From assembly GCF_026385525.1 (NCBI RefSeq), contig NZ_JANIDY010000003.1, positions 229,961 through 293,960 on the forward strand: DNA of 64,000 nucleotides. Direction: 5' to 3'. The stretch is from Bombella pluederhausensis. Lineage in GTDB: Bacteria > Pseudomonadota > Alphaproteobacteria > Acetobacterales > Acetobacteraceae. Below the pieces are notes generated by a model that saw nothing but the letters and a program-made list of their open reading frames with translations, had not been told where the DNA came from and did not search any database. The position numbers and the translations under genes are program-made. Position 1 is the stretch's first letter. Each line of letters starts with the position of its first letter. Below are positions 27,256-34,838 of this stretch, piece by piece.

Positions 27256-28482
27256 TCAGGGTGTTGAGCCGGGTGGGATGGTGAGGCAATCCATGGTGCC
27301 CCGCAGGCGCTTACAGGCCCCTGTTGCCTGACTGTGCGTCAGGTTTATCAGGCGGGCACGGTATAATGTTCCCCTGACTGTATGGACTGGCATGACATGA
27401 ACGGTAGCATCGCCTGCAATGGGTGTGATGCGGGGGCGCAGCTGTGTTGCGACCATGAGGGCCTGTCGTTCGCCAGCATAGCTGCCTAGCTGGATGGCCC
27501 AGTCATGGGTGGATTCAGCAACCATGTCCGTGGCTCCTCTCCGGCTGGCGGGAGCGTCTGCCAGTGGGATAGAGCGGATGCGCAATATGCCGTCAGAATC
27601 TTCCGGGGGAGGTGCCTTCTGTTGTGGCGCGCGCGGGCGGGGTTGTGGTGCGGGCCGGGACGGTGCGGCGGAGAAACTACGAGCCGCCCATGCTGCTCGG
27701 ACATCCTGTGTCTCTGCTGTCTGGACAGCCTGCGCAGGGCTGGCAACATAGCTGCTACTGTCATCTTCCGTCATATCCATGCGGCGTGTTGTCTGGGCTG
27801 TTCTGTCATGGCGGGCCACGATGAGATCATTCTGAGAGCGTTGCCGGGGCCAGATACCCATGATTTTTGGTGCGATGGCTGCAACGTAATTACGGGTTTC
27901 CCGTGGGAGGGCCCTGTTCTGGCGGAGGTAATGGTCCAGACTGCCGGGGCCATAATTATAGGCCGCCAGAAAACCGGGAGAGCCATAGATGTCATACATC
28001 TGGCGGATATAGGCTGTACCGGCGAGGATGTTGTCATGCGGGTCGTACGGGTCTGGGCCGAGATTGTACTGGGTACGGAGGTCATCATAGGCTGGGGGCA
28101 TGATCTGCATCAGCCCCATGGCGCCGGGTGTGGAGGTGATGAAGTTGCCGTAGCGGTCATAAAGATGCCCGCCTGATTCCTGATGCATGACTGCTCGAAT
28201 CCATGCGGCAGGGACATCGAACCGGCTGGATGCCTCATTAATATAGGGGCCCCATGGGTCATTTGGTGGGCCTGGTGGCGTGTAATGCGACCGGGCATGA
28301 GCCTGATAATCTGCCTGTTCTTCTATGACGGGCATAGTAGGGCCGGTGTTGGGATGTGATACGCAGGCTGCCAGCAGGACGGGAAGCAGCAGTGTCAGGC
28401 AGAGACGGATCATACGCATGGGGGCAGGGGAGACAGCAGCAGCGGTGCGTATCATGGGGGCTTCCTGTGCAGGGGCGGGCAT
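27256..28482 (-). CDS. Lytic transglycosylase (SLT domain) lipoprotein with C-terminal SPOR domain
   Basis: Cell-wall lytic enzyme of 408 aa. The start ATG at 28482 (MPAPAQEAP) has GGGGAGG at good distance; a longer open frame upstream is an artefact. A lipobox (LLPVLLAACVS) follows. The SLT domain (residues about 80-200) shows IRAVMHQESGG with the catalytic Glu, MGLMQIMPPAY and AAYNYGPGSLDHYL. A Pro/Ala/Gln-rich linker leads to a SPOR domain (WAIQLGSYAGERQAL to the end), which binds denuded glycan strands at division sites. This points to a septal peptidoglycan hydrolase. The DUF1643 gene follows. Confidence 0.9.
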   Translation of the reverse strand: MPAPAQEAPMIRTAAAVSPAPMRMIRLCLTLLLPVLLAACVSHPNTGPTMPVIEEQADYQAHARSHYTPPGPPNDPWGPYINEASSRFDVPAAWIRAVMHQESGGHLYDRYGNFITSTPGAMGLMQIMPPAYDDLRTQYNLGPDPYDPHDNILAGTAYIRQMYDIYGSPGFLAAYNYGPGSLDHYLRQNRALPRETRNYVAAIAPKIMGIWPRQRSQNDLIVARHDRTAQTTRRMDMTEDDSSSYVASPAQAVQTAETQDVRAAWAARSFSAAPSRPAPQPRPRAPQQKAPPPEDSDGILRIRSIPLADAPASRRGATDMVAESTHDWAIQLGSYAGERQALMVATQLRPRITPIAGDATVHVMPVHTVRGTLYRARLINLTHSQATGACKRLRGTMDCLTIPPGSTP

Positions 28483-28526
28483 GAGCCTCCCCTTTATCAT
28501 GGAAATGATGTGAGGCAGAGAGGTAA

Positions 28527-28614
28527 AGAGCCGGTTGGCTCTATAGGTAAATAGAGGGTTGCAAAAGGGTGTCCATAAAGGGCGGGGGATTGAAAAACAG
28601 CCTGAAATAGGCTT
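28527..28614. promoter_or_regulatory. Cluster of inverted repeats in the divergent region before the transglycosylase gene
   Basis: Three dyads lie between the transglycosylase (minus) and the 72-aa gene (plus): AGAGCC-ggtt-GGCTCT (28527-28542), CTCTAT-aggtaa-ATAGAG (28539-28550 and on to 28556), and AGCCT-gaaat-AGGCT (28599-28613). The first two share four bases and cannot form together. They could be operators or alternative hairpins in the leader of the transglycosylase mRNA. TTGACA at 28619 has no well-placed -10 box. Confidence 0.3.
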
Positions 28615-28725
28615 AGTGTTGACATAAATATCCCATAATAGTGGTGTGATTGCTGCCGGACAGCGATTTCTGCCTGTACTTATGGCGAGCCGCGTGTTCA
28701 CTCTTGAGGAAATGAGGTACGGAAG

Positions 28726-28944
28726 ATGTCTTACGCTGCGCTGGACGCTGGCCGGGTGGCCCGAGCTGCTGAGCTGGCCTTGCAGACTTTGTCCGCAGAG
28801 AAAGAGGCATCTGAGGTAAATCAGCGCAAGACGATCATGATAGAGCGTATGCATGCGCTTGCCAGAGCCGCTGCCGAGACAGCAGGACAGGGAACAGTGA
28901 CGCTGACGTCTGAGGAGTTCTGGCTGATTTCCAGAAACTGGTAA
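28726..28944 (+). CDS. Small protein of unknown function (72 aa)
   Basis: Short open frame from ATG 28726 with GAGG eight bases before it. The product is Ala/Glu rich and helical (ARAAELALQTLSAEKEASEV, then ERMHALARAAAETAG), ending LTSEEFWLISRNW. No signal peptide or membrane helix is seen. I do not recognise a family. The amino-acid make-up and the ribosome binding site look genuine. It is followed 81 bases later by a glycosyltransferase gene on the same strand and may be co-transcribed with it. Confidence 0.6.
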   Translation: MSYAALDAGRVARAAELALQTLSAEKEASEVNQRKTIMIERMHALARAAAETAGQGTVTLTSEEFWLISRNW

Positions 28945-29025
28945 GGTTCCATTAGCCGGAACTGGACTATGGTAAATGACCGATCGTATGAATCTGACAG
29001 TTTGGGTATTGGGGAGCGTTAAGGG

Positions 29026-29889
29026 ATGAAGTGGTTTTTTGCAATTACGGAAAATACGCTTTCCAACGACCCCGATCACGGTTTTATCGACTGTATTCGG
29101 GCGGCTGTACAATCTGCTCGTGAGAATACAACCCTGATCCCGCACATGGTCTTTGATGGCAATGAGTGCGATTTTACGAGGGAAATGCGGGCCGCCGGTG
29201 TGAATGTTATTTTCCACCGTCTGCATTTTTATGATCGTCTGCTGGATGCGCAGCGCCGCCTCAAGCCGGAATGGCCTAATTACATCCATACAGCAGCAGG
29301 GGCCTTCATGCGGCTGGAGCTGCCCCTGTTGGAGCAGGAAGATCAGTACGTCCTCTATACGGACTGTGATGTGATGTTCCTGAAAGACCCGCAGGTTGAG
29401 TTCTGCAAACCTGAGATTTTTGCGGCCTGTGGTCAGTTCGGCAAGCAGGATTACTATACGGACATGAATTCAGGCGTCATGGTGATGAACCTTGAGCGCA
29501 TGCGCCGTGACCTGCCTGCGATGGTGGACTTCCTTTGTGATAATCTGGACCATGTGTCTGGTTACGATCAGGAGCTGCTCCGCATTTTCTACAATGCACA
29601 CTGGAGCCCTCTGTCCGCCCGCTTCAACTGGAAGCCCTATTGGGGTGTGGATGACCGGGCCACGATTGTGCACTTCCACGCTGCCAAGCCGCCGGCTGCC
29701 CGTCATCTTCTGGATGATCCGTCTTATCGTGAGCACGATCATGTCTTTCATGCATGGCGGCATTGGTTCTTCCAGAATCCGGCAGGGTATGGCTACTATG
29801 TCCCGGAATGGGAGAAGTATCTGGAAAAGGCTAAGTCCTCTTATACCCCTGACATGGTTGATGAGTTTGACGCATTGAGAGAAGACTGA
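29026..29889 (+). CDS. Glycosyltransferase, family 8-like
   Basis: Protein of 287 aa with the layout of a GT-A glycosyltransferase. The metal-binding DxD motif is in VLYTDCDVMFLKDP (near residue 120), and DMNSGVMVMNLERM and a late HFHAAKPP are typical of GT8-like enzymes (galactosyl- or glucosyltransferases that use UDP- or similar sugars). No signal peptide. The ATG at 29026 follows AAGGG closely. It stands apart from any polysaccharide cluster, so its acceptor cannot be inferred. A strong terminator follows. Confidence 0.8.
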   Translation: MKWFFAITENTLSNDPDHGFIDCIRAAVQSARENTTLIPHMVFDGNECDFTREMRAAGVNVIFHRLHFYDRLLDAQRRLKPEWPNYIHTAAGAFMRLELPLLEQEDQYVLYTDCDVMFLKDPQVEFCKPEIFAACGQFGKQDYYTDMNSGVMVMNLERMRRDLPAMVDFLCDNLDHVSGYDQELLRIFYNAHWSPLSARFNWKPYWGVDDRATIVHFHAAKPPAARHLLDDPSYREHDHVFHAWRHWFFQNPAGYGYYVPEWEKYLEKAKSSYTPDMVDEFDALRED

Positions 29890-29942
29890 CCTTCTGCCCC
29901 CCCGGTTATTCTGGGGTAAGATTTTTGGGATCAGGATAATGG

Positions 29943-29968
29943 AAAGGCCCCTTGATGGGGCCTTTTTT
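29943..29968. terminator. Rho-independent terminator, probably bidirectional
   Basis: AAGGCCCC (29944-29951) and GGGGCCTT (29957-29964) form an 8-bp stem with a 5-base loop, followed by TTTT on the plus strand. It lies between the convergent glycosyltransferase and AbrB-type genes and can serve both. Confidence 0.85.
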
Positions 29969-30006
29969 CATGTCCAGAGCTGGTCGCGGTATCCGGTTTG
30001 ATCTGT

Positions 30007-31104
30007 TCAGTCTCCAGAGGACTGGAGCAGTTTTTCTGTCAGAGGGGTGCGGGCATGGCGTTCTAACCAGCGGCCAAGCGGGCGGGCTATGGCAGGCCCC
30101 AGCGTGATGACGGCGATCATGCGGGCTGTCTGCATGGCGATGATAAAGGGGAGAGCAATAGGGATATTGGCACTGATGACGATGATAGTGTCCAATCCGC
30201 CGGGGCTGGTGGCCAGATAGGCGCTCAGCAGGTCTATTTTGGCAAAATGGGCGACAGGGAAGGCCAGCAGAGCGCAGATAGCAATGAGTGTGAGCGAAGA
30301 CAGCATTACGGCCGGGATGGAGCGCAGCGCATAGCGCAGAACGGGCGCCGTGAAGCGCAGACCAATGGACCAGCCAATAATGAGATAGGCTGGAATCCGA
30401 AGCCAAAACGGGGCGCTGATCTGTAGAATACCGCTGAGTTGTGCTGCAGCGCCGGTGAGGATGGTCAGCAGTAGGGCAGCAGCTGGCATTTTCAGCCTGA
30501 CCCCGATGAGGGTGAAGGTAGCGATCAGCAGCAGGGTAGGAATCAGGTCACCCCGTACAGGGGGAGGCATGGCTACATTGTGATGGGTCCGGATGACAAT
30601 CCACGATACCAGAGATGTGGCAACGGCTACCATGATAACCCGGAAATAGAGCATGAACGCCGTCAGTCTCGTATCGGCACCGAAGGAGCCACAGAGCATG
30701 ACCATAGTGGAGGCTGCGCCGGGGGATGTTCCCCACAGGGCTGTCGTGCCGGGCATGATACCGAACCATGCCAGTGCCGCCCCCGTGCCGAAACTGACGA
30801 GGATGACCGACACTACACTGAAAAGCACCAGAATCCAGTGGGACAGGATATGGTGCAGGACAGACATCGTCAGGCTGTTGACAACCACACAGGCAAGGAT
30901 CGCCTGCGCCAGTGTGAAAAAGGTTGGCCGGATGGTAACGCCACGCCCTTTGATCGACATGATGATGCCCGCAATCATGGGGCCGAGCATCATGCCCGCT
31001 GTCAGATGCAGCAGAAGGAACAGGCCGGAAATTATAGCGGAGAGTGCAGTCAGCCCCGCCCATCGCATACCGTGGGATCGCCAAGGGAGGGACGACAGAT
31101 TCAC
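30007..31104 (-). CDS. AbrB-type integral membrane protein (ammonia monooxygenase-related family)
   Basis: Hydrophobic protein of 365 aa with about ten membrane helices in two similar halves, the pattern of the AbrB membrane family (AbrB duplication). Conserved-looking Gly/Pro motifs are LTAGMMLGPMIAGI and the second-half YLATSPGGLDTIIVI; TALWGTSPGAASTMVML also fits. The family was once labelled ammonia monooxygenase by mistake; its substrate is not known. Start is GTG 31104, preceded by GTGAGGT; ATG 31068 is an alternative. It lies 14 bases after sspB, so it is likely in the same operon. Confidence 0.8.
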   Translation of the reverse strand: MNLSSLPWRSHGMRWAGLTALSAIISGLFLLLHLTAGMMLGPMIAGIIMSIKGRGVTIRPTFFTLAQAILACVVVNSLTMSVLHHILSHWILVLFSVVSVILVSFGTGAALAWFGIMPGTTALWGTSPGAASTMVMLCGSFGADTRLTAFMLYFRVIMVAVATSLVSWIVIRTHHNVAMPPPVRGDLIPTLLLIATFTLIGVRLKMPAAALLLTILTGAAAQLSGILQISAPFWLRIPAYLIIGWSIGLRFTAPVLRYALRSIPAVMLSSLTLIAICALLAFPVAHFAKIDLLSAYLATSPGGLDTIIVISANIPIALPFIIAMQTARMIAVITLGPAIARPLGRWLERHARTPLTEKLLQSSGD

Positions 31105-31118
31105 ACGCCTGACCTCAC

Positions 31119-31751
31119 TTAGCTCTGTCTGTCATCTGGTGATTCAGAAGACTCATCGGATGGTTTTTTGCGGAATGCAGCCAGACTGACGACTTCAGCC
31201 CCTTCTGTTCTGGAATCTCCACCCTGTTCCGGTGTGGAGGAGGTGGCTTTATGTTCACTTGCTACGGAGCGGAAGTCATGCACTTCTGCCGGGGTGCTGT
31301 CATGCTGTTCATCCGCATCGGCTGAGGCAAGGCCATCTTCCGGTTTGTGGTGCGGGTTGAAACGCAGGATGAGATGAACATGGGGGTCGGCAAATGCCGT
31401 AATGGCCCGGAAGGGGATATGCAGCGTGCTGGGAATCCCACCAAAAGACAGCCCCACCGAAAATGACTGCGCCTGACGGTTCACTGTCAGGTTCTGGAAC
31501 TGATGTTGCAGAACGATGGTCATTTCCTCAGGGTAGCGTTCCTTCAGGCGGGCGGGAATGTCCACATCGGGCATGTTGGTCAGGAAGGTCATGTAGAAAT
31601 GATGATCCCCCGGCAGACCGTGCTCACTGACATAATCCAGTGCCTTGAGCATGACCTCGCGCTGGGCATTTTCCAGCCAGACATCATAAGGAAGAAGGCT
31701 GGCAGGAATGGAGGGGTCAAAGCCGTCTTGGCCAGTGGTATCATCACTCAT
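31119..31751 (-). CDS. sspB: ClpXP adaptor SspB (alphaproteobacterial type)
   Basis: Adaptor of 210 aa that delivers ssrA-tagged proteins to ClpXP. The substrate-binding domain includes PYDVWLENAQREVML, HFYMTFLTNMPDVDIP and FSVGLSFGGIPSTLHIPF. An acidic, disordered linker (residues about 135-190) leads to the C-terminal ClpX-binding peptide EVVSLAAFRKKP, as in Caulobacter SspB. The gene lies directly downstream of the tmRNA gene on the same strand, about 115 bases away, linking the tag source and the tag receptor. It is followed by the AbrB-type gene. Confidence 0.92.
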   Translation of the reverse strand: MSDDTTGQDGFDPSIPASLLPYDVWLENAQREVMLKALDYVSEHGLPGDHHFYMTFLTNMPDVDIPARLKERYPEEMTIVLQHQFQNLTVNRQAQSFSVGLSFGGIPSTLHIPFRAITAFADPHVHLILRFNPHHKPEDGLASADADEQHDSTPAEVHDFRSVASEHKATSSTPEQGGDSRTEGAEVVSLAAFRKKPSDESSESPDDRQS

Positions 31752-31870
31752 TGAGGAAGACCATTATCTGTTTCGTCAGAAAGTCTTTCAGGTGTGCGAC
31801 AGCCTGCACAAAATCGCAAGGGCTGTGCCTGATATTCTTTCATTAAAAGATGATGTACGGGGAGGAATGG

Positions 31871-32150
31871 GTGGGGGGCTTCTGTTGCCCGGTGCCCCCC
31901 GGACCGCGCTTATCGCTTATGCAGCAACAGCGAGCACCTCAGAGTTATCGTTGGCACTTGTAAAGTCAGCCCGATGACGGCGGAACAATACCGGGCAAAA
32001 AGTAGATCTTTACCATGCGTGTCGAGCCTGTTTCGTCCCCATAGCGCCAGCCTTGAGGCTGATGGTGGAGACGCCGGGCACTGCCCCCGGGTCCACAACA
32101 CTTATTTCATCTACCGTTTATCGCCATAGCCAAGGCCGAAGCCTCCGGCA
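31871..32150 (-). ncRNA. ssrA: tmRNA, circularly permuted two-piece form
   Basis: Transfer-messenger RNA in the permuted alphaproteobacterial order. Read on the minus strand, the acceptor piece comes first and ends with the T-arm and CACCA at 32063. A 22-base spacer (32041-32062) with a small hairpin (AGCC-TCAA-GGCT) follows, which is removed during maturation. The coding piece then starts with GGGGACGAAACAGG at 32040. The tag frame (31917-31955) follows, and a GGGGGGC/GCCCCCC stem (31873-31900) closes the 3' side. tmRNA rescues stalled ribosomes and tags the nascent chain for proteolysis. Outer ends are approximate. Confidence 0.95.
31917..31955 (-). other. tmRNA tag-peptide reading frame (ANDNSEVLAVAA)
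   Basis: Resume codon GCC at 31955-31953, then AAC GAT AAC and on to GCT GCA TAA, encoding ANDNSEVLAVAA. The AND start and the AVAA end are those of alphaproteobacterial ssrA tags and are read by SspB and ClpX. The middle (NSEVL) is shorter than the common NFAEEF form. Confidence 0.92.
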
Positions 32151-32156
32151 CGGAGA

Positions 32157-32185
32157 GATATAGGCTTTTCTCCCTGTCATGACAA
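32157..32185 (-). promoter_or_regulatory. Promoter of the tmRNA gene
   Basis: On the minus strand TTGTCA (32180-32185) and TATATC (32157-32162) are separated by exactly 17 bases, placing the transcription start near 32150, just before the acceptor piece. Confidence 0.7.
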
Positions 32186-32255
32186 GGTGATTGCACGGGG
32201 CGCTGTATGCGTCTTGCTGTCTGCTTGACAGGCGGTTACATCATGAGCGGAAGAT

Positions 32256-32277
32256 ACGGGCCTCTTTTGAGGCCCGT
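32256..32277. repeat. Perfect hairpin in the thyX leader
   Basis: ACGGGCCTC (32256-32264), loop TTTT, GAGGCCCGT (32269-32277): a 9-bp perfect stem with a 4-base loop. It looks like a terminator stem but has no T-run after it on either strand, and no gene ends just before it on the plus strand. It lies between the tmRNA promoter and thyX. It may insulate the two divergent genes or act in the thyX mRNA leader. Confidence 0.5.
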
Positions 32278-32323
32278 CATTCTGAATCAGACGGATGATT
32301 TGAGAGAGGTAGGAGAGAAACTT

Positions 32324-33229
32324 ATGGCCCTGACAGAAGATCAGCGTTCGGAAATCACGGCCTTGCGTGCCGCTCCTCACCAGACGGTCCGGCCAACGGT
32401 TCCGGCCATGGAGGAGATCCTCTTTGAGCCGTTCCCTCTACTGGATCATGGTTTCATCCGTGTTGTGGATTATATGGGTGGGGATTCGGCAGTTGTGCAG
32501 GCTGCTCGTGTCTCTTACGGCAAGGGGACCAGAAAGACATCCGAAGATGCTGGGCTGATCCGCTATCTGATGCGTCATCGTCATTCCACACCGTTCGAGA
32601 TGTGCGAGATCAAGTTTCACGTGAAACTGCCGCTTTTTGTCGCTCGCCAGTGGATTCGCCATCGCATGGCCAGTGTTAATGAATATTCTGCTCGCTACTC
32701 CGTGCTGGACAAGGAGTTCTACCTGCCAGATGCGTCACAGATTGCCGCACAGAGTAAGGTTAATAATCAGGGCCGTGGGGATACTCTTAGCGTCGAGACA
32801 GCGCAGGAGGTTCTGTCTATCCTTCAGCGTGATGCGTTGCAGTGTTATGGCGATTATGAGCAGATGCTCGACCCGGAAGGGCTGGGTGTTGCCCGTGAGC
32901 TGGCCCGGATCAATCTGACACTCAACACCTATACGCAGTGGTACTGGAAAATTGACCTGCATAACCTGATGCATTTTCTGGCATTGCGGGCTGATTCTCA
33001 TGCTCAGTATGAAATCCGTGTCTATGCTCAGAAAATGATTGAGATTCTCAAGGCATGGGTGCCGCACACGGCACAGGCTTTTGAGGAGTACCGTCTTGGG
33101 GCATACAGCTTTTCTGCGGGGATGCTGAAGGTGCTGCGCCGCCGCCTTGCTGGTGAGACGGTCACGCAGGAAACATCCGGCCTGACAAAACGGGAATGGA
33201 CCGAAATGCAGGCCGTTCTGGAAGGCTGA
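32324..33229 (+). CDS. thyX: Flavin-dependent thymidylate synthase
   Basis: Makes dTMP from dUMP with FAD and methylenetetrahydrofolate (301 aa). The signature RHRxxSxNEYSxRY is present as [34 protein letters not shown] and the C-terminal [12 protein letters not shown] also fit. The start ATG at 32324 ([11 protein letters not shown]) has GTAGGAGAG in front; an open frame back to 32207 crosses a perfect hairpin and is unlikely to be coding. Whether thyA exists elsewhere is not known. A small membrane protein gene begins three bases after the stop region, using a ribosome binding site inside thyX. Confidence 0.95.
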   Translation: MALTEDQRSEITALRAAPHQTVRPTVPAMEEILFEPFPLLDHGFIRVVDYMGGDSAVVQAARVSYGKGTRKTSEDAGLIRYLMRHRHSTPFEMCEIKFHVKLPLFVARQWIRHRMASVNEYSARYSVLDKEFYLPDASQIAAQSKVNNQGRGDTLSVETAQEVLSILQRDALQCYGDYEQMLDPEGLGVARELARINLTLNTYTQWYWKIDLHNLMHFLALRADSHAQYEIRVYAQKMIEILKAWVPHTAQAFEEYRLGAYSFSAGMLKVLRRRLAGETVTQETSGLTKREWTEMQAVLEG

Positions 33230-33231
33230 TC

Positions 33232-33549
33232 TTGTCCGCTCCCGACCCTTTTGATGATGAAGACAGGCCGCTGGGGCCCGTACAGGATTCTGAATCTTTG
33301 TTGCGGGAAGGGCGGCGCTTCCAGATGGAAAATAACATTCCCGCCCTTCTGGGGCACAAGCCCCGCTTTCTGCCGTGGGCTTTGCTGGCGGGGCTGTTGG
33401 TTCTTATCTCTCTGGGGATAGAAATTTTCTGGCCTTTGCCGGGGCGGCACGGGCCTCTGCCTGCCTGTGGGCAGGTCCCGGCGGGGACGGTTTCCTGCCA
33501 GCAGGTTGCTGCGCCACCAGCATCATCTGGCGGTGGCGTAGCTCATTAG
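33232..33549 (+). CDS. Small membrane protein of unknown function, TTG start
   Basis: Protein of about 105 aa beginning at TTG 33232, two bases after the thyX stop. GGAAGG inside the last codons of thyX lies seven bases before it, which supports this unusual start. The N-terminal 50 residues are acidic and polar (SAPDPFDDEDRPLG), then one membrane helix (WALLAGLLVLISLGIEIFW), then a short tail rich in Pro, Ala and Gly containing two Cys. I do not recognise a family. It is translationally coupled to thyX and its stop overlaps that of the convergent fba gene. Confidence 0.65.
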   Translation: MSAPDPFDDEDRPLGPVQDSESLLREGRRFQMENNIPALLGHKPRFLPWALLAGLLVLISLGIEIFWPLPGRHGPLPACGQVPAGTVSCQQVAAPPASSGGGVAH

Positions 33550-34676
33550 GGAGTGGTCGTTCTGGCAGGGGCAGCAATGCTGCGCCCACGGGCTCCCAGA
33601 ACCCGGAATGTTTCATCCAGTCTCTGGATGAAGCTTTCCTCTCCAGCCTGCATCCAGCGTCTTATGTCGTAATATTTCTTGAGCGGACGGTGCGTGTCCG
33701 GGTCGACCTGATGGGTGAAAGCTGTTTTATGGTCTTCAACATACCGGGCAACGCCTCGTGCGTAGGCAAACTGCGTGTCTGTATCAATATTGAATTTGAA
33801 GACACCGTAATCCACAGCCTTCCTGATGTCGTGTTCTTCTGATCCTGAACCCCCGTGAAAGACCAGCGGAACGGGATTGGGTGACGTCTGGAGCTCCTGC
33901 GCCACGAGCGTCTGGGACTGGCGCAATATATCGGGGTTGAGGCAGACATTGCCCGGTTTATAGACACCGTGCACATTGCCGAATGAGGCCGCAATGGAGA
34001 GCATCCCCAAGGGGGACAGGGTTTTCCAAGCTCTCAGCACGTCTTCCGGGCTGGTATAGAGGGATGGGTTGCAGGCTGTTTCATGGGGGTGCAGCTCCAT
34101 GCCGATGCCATCTTCTTCACCGCCTGTCATGCCAAGCTCAATTTCCAGACCAATGCCCAAGGGGGTCAGAGCCTTCATCAGTGTGGCGGCGGTGCTGATA
34201 TTGTCCGAGACGGGTTCTGTCGAGAGGTCCAGCATGTGGGATGAAAAGAGAGGCCGCCCTGTCTGTTCATGATGCCGCCGACTCTGTTCGACAAGCCCAT
34301 CAATCCACCCCAGTAGGGACCGATTAGCATGGTCGGTATGGAGAATGACCGCCACACCATAATGTTGGGCGAGAAGGTGGACATGCTGCGCCAGTGCCGT
34401 TGCTCCGAGAATCTGCGCCTGATGCTCATTCGGGAAGGACTGGCCAGCATAGAAGCAGGCACCGCCAGCGGATATCTGAATAATGATGTCAGAACCATTT
34501 TTTCGGGCCGCTGCCAGAGCTGCATTTGCTGCTGTGGAACTGCTGACATTGACGGCAGGGAGAGCATAGCCTCCCGCACGGCAGGCCTGTTGCAGGGCCC
34601 GGTATTCTTCTCCGCTGACAACGCCTGGCTGGATGGCTGACAGGCGGGATGAGGAGGAAGCGGGAGAGGAAAGCAT
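33546..34676 (-). CDS. fba: Class II fructose-bisphosphate aldolase
   Basis: Zinc enzyme of 376 aa that splits fructose 1,6-bisphosphate to triose phosphates, or joins them in gluconeogenesis. Zinc ligands and substrate motifs are visible: HTDHAN, ELGMTGGEEDG, NVHGVYKPGN and VFHGGSGS. The start ATG at 34676 (MLSSPASSS) fits; a longer frame to 34769 adds hydrophobic residues without family likeness. The sequence is of the E. coli FbaA type. In acetic acid bacteria, which commonly lack phosphofructokinase, the enzyme probably works mainly in gluconeogenesis; this is inference. It overlaps the convergent gene by four bases. Confidence 0.94.
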   Translation of the reverse strand: MLSSPASSSSRLSAIQPGVVSGEEYRALQQACRAGGYALPAVNVSSSTAANAALAAARKNGSDIIIQISAGGACFYAGQSFPNEHQAQILGATALAQHVHLLAQHYGVAVILHTDHANRSLLGWIDGLVEQSRRHHEQTGRPLFSSHMLDLSTEPVSDNISTAATLMKALTPLGIGLEIELGMTGGEEDGIGMELHPHETACNPSLYTSPEDVLRAWKTLSPLGMLSIAASFGNVHGVYKPGNVCLNPDILRQSQTLVAQELQTSPNPVPLVFHGGSGSEEHDIRKAVDYGVFKFNIDTDTQFAYARGVARYVEDHKTAFTHQVDPDTHRPLKKYYDIRRWMQAGEESFIQRLDETFRVLGARGRSIAAPARTTTP

Positions 34677-34762
34677 GTCGGGTCTCTGGTGAAAGAAGGA
34701 AAAGGCTGGTCTGAAAAGCATAGTCTGTTCTGCCTGTTCGATATACATAATGCAGAAAAACA

Positions 34763-34777
34763 GGACCATGAAGGTCC
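34763..34777. promoter_or_regulatory. Small dyad between fba and nfuA
   Basis: GGACC-atgaa-GGTCC in the 162-base divergent gap between fba and the Nfu-type gene. A candidate operator for either gene. No good promoter boxes could be assigned. Confidence 0.25.
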
Positions 34778-34838
34778 ATTGTTCTTGCGTTGCGTTAAAG
34801 GGTGCTCATCTCATGGGTATCTGATAAGAGAGGCTGCT

